Source of the DNA: Streptomyces lilacinus
GTDB taxonomy: Bacteria > Actinomycetota > Actinomycetes > Streptomycetales > Streptomycetaceae
Length of the DNA: 5,369 nucleotides
Direction of reading: 5' to 3'
Assembly (NCBI GenBank): GCA_000715685.1
Contig: KL569475.1
Span: 80,749-86,117 of the forward strand
Positions 1 through 4,133 of this stretch are shown here, in pieces (position 1 is the first letter of the stretch; the number at the start of each line of letters is the position of its first letter). The translations under genes and the position numbers were made by a program. The notes beneath the pieces are model-generated. The model was not told where the DNA came from. It did no database searches and was given only the letters and a program-made list of their open reading frames with translations.

Positions 1-17
1 ATGTGTATAAGAGACAG
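1..17 (+). other. Nextera/Tn5 mosaic-end adapter remnant (artefact)
   Basis: The first 17 bases, ATGTGTATAAGAGACAG, are identical to the last 17 bases of the 19-base Tn5 mosaic end used in Nextera library preparation. It is AT-rich and abuts high-GC DNA abruptly. Translated, it gives the peptide MYKRQ, a known contamination signature at the start of proteins predicted from untrimmed assemblies. This is library sequence, not genome, and it means the contig begins at a tagmentation cut. Confidence 0.96.
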
Positions 18-173
18 GAGCGGATGCGCGCACATGGCGCGCGGGAGAGCCTTGTTGTCGAGGTGGCCGTGCGAGTGCTTGCCGAGCGCTTGCGAAGCGC
101 CGAGGAAGCCTCGAGAAGCCCTGATGCAGGAAACAGGACGATATGTCCACGTTATCCAGATATGATATGCATC
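18..173. other. Non-coding upstream region of the phosphatase gene
   Basis: No convincing gene was found in these 156 bases. They contain a small hairpin at 86-100 (GCGCTT, loop GCG, AAGCGC). The last 35 bases are clearly more AT-rich than the surroundings and hold three copies of GATATG, at 140, 159 and 164. The stretch looks like a promoter region. Because it lies inside a stitched library insert, its true left neighbour is unknown. Confidence 0.5.
161..173 (+). promoter_or_regulatory. Candidate -10 element of a leaderless phosphatase promoter
   Basis: TATGAT at 161-166 matches the TATAAT consensus at five of six positions. Seven bases separate it from the ATG at 174, so transcription would begin on or next to the A of that start codon. 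There is no Shine-Dalgarno at a useful distance from this ATG (the closest purine run, AGGA at 135-138, is too far), which fits a leaderless mRNA, a common class in Streptomyces. I see no good -35 hexamer, so the call is tentative. Confidence 0.4.
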
Positions 174-439
174 ATGGTCAAGCCCGGACAGTCGCGACTC
201 CGCCGTCCCCACGGCAGGTGGTCCTTTGTTCAGCTGTCCCCGGTGATCCTGACCGTGGTCATCGCCGGCCTGGCGTACTCCACGCCCCCGGACATGGCCT
301 TCAGCCGCATCCTGCCCGCGGCCCCCGCCCTCGCGGCGGCCATGTGGCCCGTGCTTCCCACCGTGCTGCTGGGGACGGTCTGCTTCCTGCTCATGATCGG
401 CCTCAGCCTCGTCTTCCCCGGCCTGGGGGCGTGGTACAC
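174..439 (+). CDS. N-terminal membrane segment of a PP2C/SpoIIE-type phosphatase (partial, broken by adapter)
   Basis: The reading frame starts at ATG 174 (MVKPGQSRL; an in-frame ATG also lies at 162) and is cut at 439 by adapter sequence. The 88 or so residues begin with a basic stretch. Two hydrophobic segments follow, roughly residues 21-35 (SPVILTVVIAGLAYS) and 46-78 (ILPAAPALAAAMWPV through LLMIGLSLVF), giving at least two membrane helices. This is the usual N-terminus of actinobacterial membrane-anchored SpoIIE/PP2C serine-threonine phosphatases, where helices precede a short linker and the catalytic domain. The matching catalytic domain resumes at 464 on the same strand but in another frame. 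I infer both pieces are one gene, and that the last membrane helix and linker, perhaps 20-40 residues, are missing at the artefact. The frame shift is technical; I see no sign of biological decay. Confidence 0.72.
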
Positions 440-463
440 CTGTCTCTTATACACAAGAGACAG
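440..463. other. Chimeric Nextera adapter junction (artefact)
   Basis: Bases 440-455 read CTGTCTCTTATACACA, the first 16 bases of the reverse-complement mosaic end seen when a read runs through its insert. Bases 456-463 read AGAGACAG, the last eight bases of the forward mosaic end. The two remnants form a perfect 9-base inverted repeat (440-448 with 455-463) around ATACAC. Together with the adapter at 1-17 this bounds 18-439 as one complete library insert. The nine genomic bases on each side (431-439 and 464-472) differ, so the halves do not share the 9-base Tn5 target duplication. They therefore do not come from a single cut, and sequence between them is probably lost. Confidence 0.95.
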
Positions 464-1255
464 GTCCGACTCCAGCGGGAGCAGTCACTCTTCCAGGTCC
501 GGCTCGTCGCCGACGCGGCGCAGAAGGTGGTCCTGAGCCCGATGCCGCGCCGCTTCGGGGGCATCGAGATCGAGTCGCTGTATCTCGCCGCCGCGGCGGA
601 GGCCCGTATCGGCGGCGACTTCTACGAGGCGGTCGACACGCCGTACGGGGTCCGGCTGCTCATCGGCGACGTACGGGGCAAGGGGCTGCCGGCGGTGGGG
701 ACGGCCGCGGCGGTGGTCAACTCCTTTCGGGAGGCCGCCTTCGACGAACCCGACCTGGACGGCATCGCGCGCCGCCTGGAGGCGAGCAGCACCCGTTACA
801 ACGCCGCCTTCTCCCCCGCGGACCTGATGGAGCGCTTCTCCACCGCCGTCCTCGTCGAGATCCCGCACGACGGCGGCCACATCAGAGTCCTCAATTGCGG
901 ACATCCCCCGCCGCTGCTCCTGAACCGAGAGGGGCTGCGCGTCCTGAATCCCACTGCCACCGCGCCGCTCCTCAACCTCGCGGAACTGATCGGCGATTGC
1001 TACAGCGTCGACACCTTCGACTTCACCCGCGACGACCAGTTGCTCCTCTACACCGACGGCGTCTCCGAGGCCCGCGACCGCAAGGGCGCGTTCTTCCCCC
1101 TGGTGGACTGGATGCGGCAGCAAACCGCGACGCGGCCCCGCGAACTGCTCGACGGGCTCCACCGCGACCTCCTCCGCTACAGCGACGGAGGCCTTGACGA
1201 CGACATCGCCGCACTCGCGGTGCGCCTGGGCGACAGCCCGGACCCGGCCGCGTAG
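464..1255 (+). CDS. PP2C/SpoIIE-type serine-threonine phosphatase, catalytic part (5' end lost at adapter)
   Basis: The frame enters from the adapter junction as VRLQREQSLFQVRLVADAAQ, a linker typical of actinobacterial SpoIIE-domain phosphatases, and ends at TAG 1253-1255 (about 263 residues). The metal-binding aspartates are all visible: GGDFYE (Asp codon 617), GDVRGKG (668), LLLYTDGVSEARD (1055) and the terminal DDDIAALAV triplet (1196-1204). CGHPPPLLL is also intact, so the domain should be an active Mn/Mg-dependent protein phosphatase. Such proteins dephosphorylate anti-sigma-factor antagonists or other Ser/Thr phosphoproteins in partner-switching systems; no kinase or antagonist is adjacent here, so the target is unknown. 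No sensor domain (PAS or GAF) is present; any signal would come through the membrane segment encoded at 174-439. An open frame running from ATG 143 across the adapter is a fusion artefact. The first internal ATG after the junction (542) would give a catalytic-domain-only protein but cuts into the conserved linker. Confidence 0.9.
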   Translation, partial: VRLQREQSLFQVRLVADAAQKVVLSPMPRRFGGIEIESLYLAAAAEARIGGDFYEAVDTPYGVRLLIGDVRGKGLPAVGTAAAVVNSFREAAFDEPDLDGIARRLEASSTRYNAAFSPADLMERFSTAVLVEIPHDGGHIRVLNCGHPPPLLLNREGLRVLNPTATAPLLNLAELIGDCYSVDTFDFTRDDQLLLYTDGVSEARDRKGAFFPLVDWMRQQTATRPRELLDGLHRDLLRYSDGGLDDDIAALAVRLGDSPDPAA

Positions 1256-1261
1256 GCGCGC

Positions 1262-1298
1262 CTCTTACTGGTCGGCTCTTACTGATCGGCCTGATCGG
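1262..1298. repeat. 14-bp tandem duplication over the stop codon of the DUF3291 gene
   Basis: CTCTTACTGGTCGG (1262-1275) is followed directly by CTCTTACTGATCGG (1276-1289), matching 13 of 14 bases, and then by a partial third copy, CCTGATCGG (1290-1298). On the minus strand the second unit contains the TAA stop (1281-1279) of the DUF3291-like gene, and the partial copy produces the terminal ADQADQ duplication in its protein. It probably arose by replication slippage. It fills the short gap between two convergent genes; no terminator hairpin is evident there. Confidence 0.75.
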
Positions 1299-1674
1299 CG
1301 ATGCGCCGCTGCGCCTCGCTCCAGGTGATGGGGAGTTCGCCCGCCGGGACGGTCCAGAAGACGAAGGTGGAATCGCGCACGACCGCGCGCTTGCTGCGCA
1401 TGGTGCTGCGATGGGGCTCGGCCGCCGCGTAGCTCTCCAGGGCCGCCCTGTCGCTCCAGGCGGAAAGGGTCCAGAAGGTGCGCCGGAGCAGTTGCGCCTT
1501 CAGCGAGAGGCCCACGGCACCGGGGGAACGTCGGGCCTGGCGCCACAGGGCGAGCGAGGCGAGGAAGAAGCCCGGTACGTGACGCAGGGACCGCACCTCC
1601 AGGCGGGAGGCCATGACGACTGTCTCGGTTCCGGGTGCGGCGGAGTGCGGTTCGATCCACGGCAGGGTGGGCAT
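1279..1674 (-). CDS. DUF3291-like / dimeric alpha-beta barrel protein, 131 aa
   Basis: The protein starts MPTLPWIEPHSAAPGTETVV at ATG 1674, supported by GGAAAGG seven bases upstream, and ends at TAA 1279-1281. It resembles the DUF3291 proteins of actinobacteria, whose fold is related to antibiotic-biosynthesis-monooxygenase and spheroidene-monooxygenase-like (CrtA) barrels. Visible conserved blocks are VMASRLEVRSL near the N-terminus, FFLASLALWRQ, TFWTLSAWSDRAAL around residues 75-88 and DSTFVFWTVPAGELP near the C-terminus. There is no signal peptide or membrane segment, so it should be cytoplasmic. A longer frame up to 1770 would run through the operator region and has no ribosome site, so I reject that start. 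The gene is divergent from the TetR regulator at 1823, and its promoter is overlaid by a palindrome, which suggests control by that regulator. The substrate is unknown; a small hydrophobic or redox-active compound would fit the fold, but that is inference. Confidence 0.85.
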   Translation of the reverse strand: MPTLPWIEPHSAAPGTETVVMASRLEVRSLRHVPGFFLASLALWRQARRSPGAVGLSLKAQLLRRTFWTLSAWSDRAALESYAAAEPHRSTMRSKRAVVRDSTFVFWTVPAGELPITWSEAQRRIADQADQ

Positions 1675-1725
1675 GAGGTGGCCTTTCCGATGGCTCTTGG
1701 GGCACCGATCCTGGGGCGTCGACCC

Positions 1726-1748
1726 CAATCTTGTCACCGACAAGATTG
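1726..1748. promoter_or_regulatory. Perfect 10-3-10 palindrome, probable TetR operator
   Basis: The left arm CAATCTTGTC and right arm GACAAGATTG are exact reverse complements around the spacer ACC. The size and symmetry are typical of operators bound by TetR-family dimers. It lies in the divergent region between the DUF3291-like gene and the TetR regulator. Its right arm covers the proposed -10 element of the DUF3291 promoter. Binding would block that promoter; the effect on the regulator's own transcription is less clear. Confidence 0.75.
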
Positions 1749-1770
1749 CATGGGTGCGGAATCTTGTCAA
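1742..1770 (-). promoter_or_regulatory. Candidate promoter of the DUF3291-like gene
   Basis: Reading the minus strand, TTGACA (1770-1765) is an exact -35 consensus. After a 17-base spacer comes AATCTT (1747-1742), a modest -10. Transcription would start near 1735 and leave a leader of about 60 bases before ATG 1674. The -35 box overlaps the half-site at 1760-1769 and the -10 overlaps the palindrome at 1726-1748, an arrangement expected for repression. The -10 match is weak, so the exact promoter is inference. Confidence 0.5.
1760..1769. promoter_or_regulatory. Second operator half-site, repeat of AATCTTGTCA
   Basis: AATCTTGTCA occurs at 1727-1736 (mostly within the main palindrome) and again here, 33 bases downstream, close to three helical turns. 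The bases that follow (GGACAGAT) make a one-base-gapped inverted partner, so this may be a weaker second operator. The same-face spacing would allow two dimers to bind side by side. Confidence 0.55.
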
Positions 1771-1807
1771 TGGACAGATACTGTTCGGGGGGAACCGGCC
1801 CCGGCTC

Positions 1808-1818
1808 GAGGAGGAGAG
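1808..1818 (+). promoter_or_regulatory. Strong ribosome binding site that points to an ATC start
   Basis: GAGGAGGAGAG is a near-ideal Shine-Dalgarno. The only codon at the right distance (4-9 bases) in the TetR frame is ATC at 1823; ACG lies at 1820. No ATG, GTG or TTG is in frame within 60 bases downstream or upstream. This decides the most likely start of the regulator but leaves a non-canonical or mis-sequenced start codon. Confidence 0.6.
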
Positions 1819-1822
1819 AACG

Positions 1823-2401
1823 ATCAGCCAGCGGACCTACCACCACGGCAACCTGCGGCGCACCATCATCGACGCCGCCGTCCAGGCGATCACCGAATCG
1901 GGCCCGGCCGGGTGGAGCCTGCGCGAACTCGCCCGCCGCGCGAACGTCTCCCACGCCGCGCCCGCCCACCATTTCGGCGACAAGACCGGCCTGCTGACGG
2001 CAGTCGCCGCGGAGGGCTTCGAGCTGTTCGCCGACGCGCTGGCCCGGGCGGGAGACGACCTGTTGGACCTCGGCACGGCCTACGTGCGGTTCGCCACCGA
2101 CCACCGGGCGTACTTCGAGGTGATGTTCCGCCCCGAGCTCTACCGCGCCGACGACCCCGAGGTGACCAGGGCCCGCGCCCGCGCCGGCGACCTCCTCACG
2201 AAGGGAACCCGCACCCTGGCCACCGGCGAGGAGCAGGAACGGACGGCCGCACTCGCCGCCTGGTCGATCGTGCACGGCTTCAGCACCCTGTGGCTCAGCG
2301 GAGCCCTGCCCGACGACCTCACCGGCCCCCCGGAAACCGCCGCACGCCCGGTGCTCCAGGTGCTGTTCAAGGGATGGCAGCCACCGACTGCGACGACGTG
2401 A
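1823..2401 (+). CDS. TetR/AcrR-family transcriptional regulator
   Basis: From the proposed start the protein reads (I/M)SQRTYHHGNLRRTIIDAA, the classic opening of this TetR subgroup, and runs 192 residues to TGA 2399-2401. The helix-turn-helix is around residues 30-60: WSLRELARRANVSHAAPAHHF followed by GDKTGLLTAVAAEGF. The C-terminal ligand domain resembles the WHG/TetR_C type (FATDHRAYFEVMFRPELYR, then AAWSIVHGFSTLWLSG). It is divergent from the DUF3291-like gene and separated from it by a perfect palindrome, so it is most likely a ligand-responsive repressor of that gene. The start is the weak point. ATC 1823 follows a strong Shine-Dalgarno, whereas the nearest standard in-frame start is GTG 1754, which has no ribosome site and would add 23 unconserved residues encoded through the operator half-site. 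ATG 1673 and ATG 1613 are even less likely because they overlap the divergent gene. Either initiation is at ATC or a G was miscalled as C. Confidence 0.9.
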   Translation: MSQRTYHHGNLRRTIIDAAVQAITESGPAGWSLRELARRANVSHAAPAHHFGDKTGLLTAVAAEGFELFADALARAGDDLLDLGTAYVRFATDHRAYFEVMFRPELYRADDPEVTRARARAGDLLTKGTRTLATGEEQERTAALAAWSIVHGFSTLWLSGALPDDLTGPPETAARPVLQVLFKGWQPPTATT

Positions 2402-2448
2402 ACACTGGCCTCAATCGCCGCCTGCCGACTGTTCGTTGACCGCACCCG

Positions 2449-2470
2449 GCCCTGAAAATATTTTCGGGGC
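2449..2470. promoter_or_regulatory. AT-rich palindrome, Zur-box-like operator or convergent terminator
   Basis: A perfect 12-base core, GAAAATATTTTC (2454-2465), is extended by GCCC on the left and GGGC on the right, with a single T:G mismatch (2453 with 2466). It stands out sharply from the GC-rich surroundings. The core resembles the actinobacterial Zur box (TGAAAAT-N-ATTTTCA) but lacks the central base. It could equally serve as a stem that ends transcription from both convergent genes, although no U-tract follows. Confidence 0.45.
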
Positions 2471-2501
2471 GGTTGTCGGACCGCTCCGCTACGGTGCAGC
2501 C

Positions 2502-2531
2502 ATGGCGAATCTCAACGCGGCCGGGCGGTGA
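2502..2531 (+). pseudogene. Nine-codon ORF, possible remnant of a gene start
   Basis: ATG 2502 encodes MANLNAAGR and stops at TGA 2529-2531. Six bases upstream is TACGGT, a TAnnnT -10 element, which is the spacing of a leaderless promoter. A GTG at 2528 overlaps the stop and opens a further ten codons (VTAAETEALP) ending at 2560, inside the stop region of the convergent SRPBCC gene. The composition looks like ordinary Streptomyces coding sequence split by a frameshift and truncated. It may also be chance or a tiny leader peptide. I do not recognise a parent gene. Confidence 0.2.
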
Positions 2532-2556
2532 CCGCCGCCGAAACCGAGGCACTGCC

Positions 2557-3006
2557 CTAAGGACGCTGCGCCAGCGCGGTGTCGGCGGCGTCGAGGATGT
2601 TGCCGAAGGTGCGGGTGATGATCGGCCGTGCCACGCGCCGGGTGAGGAGGCCGCCGAGCAACGGGACGGGGATCTCGGCGCGGGTGGTCCAGCAGACGCG
2701 GGTGCCTCCGCCGACCTCGGTGAACGTCATGCGGCCGAGTTCGTGCCTGGCCGGCGGCAGGCTGCGCTCGACGACGTACTCGGTGGCATACGGCGGGTCG
2801 TAGTGGGTGATGCGCTCCCGGAACCAGCCGATCAGCCAGAGGTGGCGGCGCACCGCGCCGACGCCGTAGGGCGCGGTCTCGCCGTGCCGGGTCAGGCGGC
2901 AGCGCAGCACCAGGGGCGAGCTGGTGTAGTTGGTGGTCGTGGTGAGCCAGGCGAAGACGTCGTCGATCGGGGCGTCGATGACGCGTTCGACGGTCATGGT
3001 TTCCAC
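2557..3006 (-). CDS. SRPBCC (START/polyketide cyclase-like) family protein
   Basis: The 149-residue product reads METMTVERVIDAPIDDVFAWL, then a central section with TAPYGVGAVRRH and YATEYVVERSLPPARH, and FTEVGGGTRVCWTTRAEIPVP towards the end. The N-terminal VxRxIDAPIxxVFxWL and the late GGGTRVxWTxxxEIP strand are hallmarks of SRPBCC ligand-binding proteins, which hold hydrophobic molecules in a deep helix-grip cavity. There is no signal peptide. The chosen start is GTG 3006, ten bases after GAGGAG. ATG 2997 (MTVERV), which forms a four-base ATGA overlap with the sigma-factor stop, is an equally reasonable alternative with a weaker GGAAA site. Either way the gene overlaps the end of the ECF41 sigma gene, so the two are almost certainly co-transcribed and translationally coupled. 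The function is unknown; the link with a SnoaL-domain sigma factor suggests a shared small-molecule theme (inference). Confidence 0.88.
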   Translation of the reverse strand: METMTVERVIDAPIDDVFAWLTTTTNYTSSPLVLRCRLTRHGETAPYGVGAVRRHLWLIGWFRERITHYDPPYATEYVVERSLPPARHELGRMTFTEVGGGTRVCWTTRAEIPVPLLGGLLTRRVARPIITRTFGNILDAADTALAQRP

Positions 3007-3938
3007 GGCTGGTGTTCTCCTCTGTCGAGTGACCGCACCGTGTCGGCGCGGAGCAGCTTGTCGGGGTTGCGGATGCCGTAGAGGCCGGTGATCCGTCCGT
3101 CGTGGATCTCGAACGCGACGAGCCAGTCGAGTTCACCGTCCGTCAGGAACCGTGCCGCGGGCATGCCGTTGCAGGTGGTGTGCTCGACGCGGGTCGTCGC
3201 GGTGGTGCTGGTGCGGATCACGCCGAGGACGAACCGGGCGACCTCGTCGCGGCCGGTGATCGGGCGGCGGGCGGCGACCGCTTTGCCGCCGCCGTCGGAG
3301 AGCGACACCACCTCGGGTGCCAGCAGGTCCATCAGCGCCTGGACCTCGCCGGTCGTCGCCGCCAGCAGGAACCGCTGGACGATCTCCCGGCCGGCGTCGG
3401 AGCCGGGCTCGAAGCGGCGGCGCCGCGCGTGGACGTGCCGGCGGGCGCGGTGGGCGATCTGCCGGACGGCGACCTCGGTCTTGCCGATCGAGACGGCGAC
3501 CTCGCCGTGGGTGTAGCCGAACACGTCGTGCAGCACGAACACCGCGCGCTCGGTCGGGTTCAGCGTCTCCAGGACGAGCATCATGGCCATGGACACCGAC
3601 TCGGCCAGGATCGCGTCCTCGCTCACCTCGGGTGCGGTACGGATCGGCTCGGGCAGCCACGGGCCGACGTAGTCCTCACGCCGCGCCCTGACCGCGCGCA
3701 GGTGGTTGAGGGCCTGCCGGGTCACCACGCGGACCAGGTAGGCGCGCGGATGCTCGACCGTGGCCGGATCGACCGCGCTCCACCGCAGGTAGCTCTCCTG
3801 CAGCACGTCCTCGGCGTCGGCGGCGCTGCCCAGCATCTCGTAGGCGATGGTGAACAACAGCGGACGGTGCTCGGTGAAGGCGTCCTCACCCATGGCCTGA
3901 CCTGCCCCCACCTCGAGCGCTCCTCGATCCCCCGGCAT
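2994..3938 (-). CDS. sigJ: ECF41-group RNA polymerase sigma factor with SnoaL-like C-terminal domain (SigJ-like)
   Basis: The 314-residue product has sigma region 2 at about residues 21-87 (EHRPLLFTIAYEMLGSAADAEDVLQE onward), the linker motif WLPEP at 94-98, and sigma region 4 at about 112-166 (LNPTERAVFVLHDVFGY then the helix-turn-helix). A fused SnoaL-like domain occupies about 184-295. Two signatures recorded for the ECF41 group are present: DGGGK (215-219) and NPDKL (291-295). In this group the extension replaces a separate anti-sigma factor and both activates and restrains the sigma factor. The start at ATG 3938 is preceded at nine bases by GAGGAGAGGAG; the longer frame to 4022 would run through the promoter and hairpin, and ATG 3893 has a poorer site. 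The usual ECF41 partner (carboxymuconolactone decarboxylase, oxidoreductase or epimerase) is replaced here by an overlapping SRPBCC gene. The symbol is by family resemblance only. Confidence 0.92.
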   Translation of the reverse strand: MPGDRGALEVGAGQAMGEDAFTEHRPLLFTIAYEMLGSAADAEDVLQESYLRWSAVDPATVEHPRAYLVRVVTRQALNHLRAVRARREDYVGPWLPEPIRTAPEVSEDAILAESVSMAMMLVLETLNPTERAVFVLHDVFGYTHGEVAVSIGKTEVAVRQIAHRARRHVHARRRRFEPGSDAGREIVQRFLLAATTGEVQALMDLLAPEVVSLSDGGGKAVAARRPITGRDEVARFVLGVIRTSTTATTRVEHTTCNGMPAARFLTDGELDWLVAFEIHDGRITGLYGIRNPDKLLRADTVRSLDRGEHQPWKP

Positions 3939-3939
3939 C

Positions 3940-3957
3940 ACACCCGGCTCCTCTCCT
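3940..3957 (-). promoter_or_regulatory. Ribosome binding site deciding the sigma-factor start
   Basis: On the minus strand a purine-rich run with two GAGGAG-type cores lies about nine bases before ATG 3938. It is the strongest Shine-Dalgarno among the candidate starts 4022, 3968, 3938 and 3893, so it favours a 314-residue sigma factor. Confidence 0.65.
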
Positions 3958-3971
3958 CGGACGCCCATCGA

Positions 3972-3998
3972 GACACCCCGCGCCCGCGAACCGTGACA
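3972..3998 (-). promoter_or_regulatory. Candidate ECF41-type autoregulatory promoter
   Basis: On the minus strand TGTCACG (3998-3992) is followed after 16 bases by TGTC (3975-3972). As I recall, ECF41 sigma factors recognise a TGTCACA -35 and a CGTC -10 about 16 bases apart, and this matches six of seven and three of four positions. Transcription would start near 3965, leaving a short leader carrying the ribosome site before ATG 3938. If correct, the sigma factor drives its own operon with the SRPBCC gene. Confidence 0.55.
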
Positions 3999-4032
3999 GC
4001 CCGCCGCTGTGATTCGCTTCACAAGGCGGGCT
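3998..4032. repeat. Hairpin with nested TGTGA-N6-TCACA palindrome (Crp-like site)
   Basis: AGCCCGCC (3998-4005) pairs with GGCGGGCT (4025-4032). Inside it, TGTGA (4008-4012) and TCACA (4019-4023) are exact inverted halves around TTCGCT. The inner element equals the classical cAMP receptor protein consensus in arms and spacing, and Streptomyces Crp recognises a related sequence. It sits directly upstream of the proposed sigma promoter and in the divergent region shared with the secreted-protein gene, so it could control either. It may also simply be a stem-loop separating the two units. Confidence 0.5.
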
Positions 4033-4123
4033 GGACGGTCTTACCCCTTACGAATGAATTGCGGCATCCGTCCGGGCGGACTTGGGCAGCTCATAGGCGC
4101 GTTTGTCCGTCATTGCGATGCCT

Positions 4124-4128
4124 GGAGG
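4124..4128 (+). promoter_or_regulatory. Ribosome binding site of the secreted repeat protein
   Basis: GGAGG lies five bases before ATG 4134, an ideal spacing. It fixes this start and rules out the very long upstream extension of the same frame, which only shadows the sigma-factor gene on the opposite strand. Confidence 0.75.
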
Positions 4129-4133
4129 CCGAG

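Larger units (their letters stand above)
2402..2556. other. Convergent intergenic gap with palindrome and a short leaderless-type ORF
   Basis: This gap lies between the ends of the TetR gene (+) and the SRPBCC gene (-). It holds the AT-rich palindrome at 2449-2470, a TACGGT -10-like hexamer at 2490-2495 and a nine-codon ORF from ATG 2502. No longer gene is supported on either strand. The layout resembles the promoter and first codons of a gene whose body has been lost. Confidence 0.5.

Noticed and set aside
440..463. A natural transposon end or hairpin
   Set aside because: The sequence is the engineered mosaic end, not a wild-type IS50 end. There is no transposase or target duplication, and a further adapter is at 1-17.
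485..1162. A 225-residue minus-strand frame under the phosphatase
   Set aside because: It is antisense to a domain with all catalytic residues intact, and its composition is that of a reverse-frame shadow.
143..1255. A single 370-residue open frame reading through the adapter into the phosphatase domain
   Set aside because: Its first part is the wrong frame of the membrane segment and its centre (LSLIHKRQ) is translated adapter. The true gene uses the 174 frame on the left and the 464 frame on the right.
1279..1770. Longer start (1770) for the DUF3291-like protein
   Set aside because: The added 32 residues cover the palindrome and the promoter, lack a ribosome site and do not look like family sequence.
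1265..2275. A 336-residue minus-strand open frame
   Set aside because: It is antisense to the TetR gene and out of frame with the DUF3291-like gene, with low-complexity Gly/Arg/Pro composition typical of shadow frames in high-GC DNA.
1411..2439. A 342-residue plus-strand frame overlapping both the DUF3291-like and TetR genes
   Set aside because: It is Arg/Pro/Gly-rich with no domain and is explained by the two well-supported genes in other frames.
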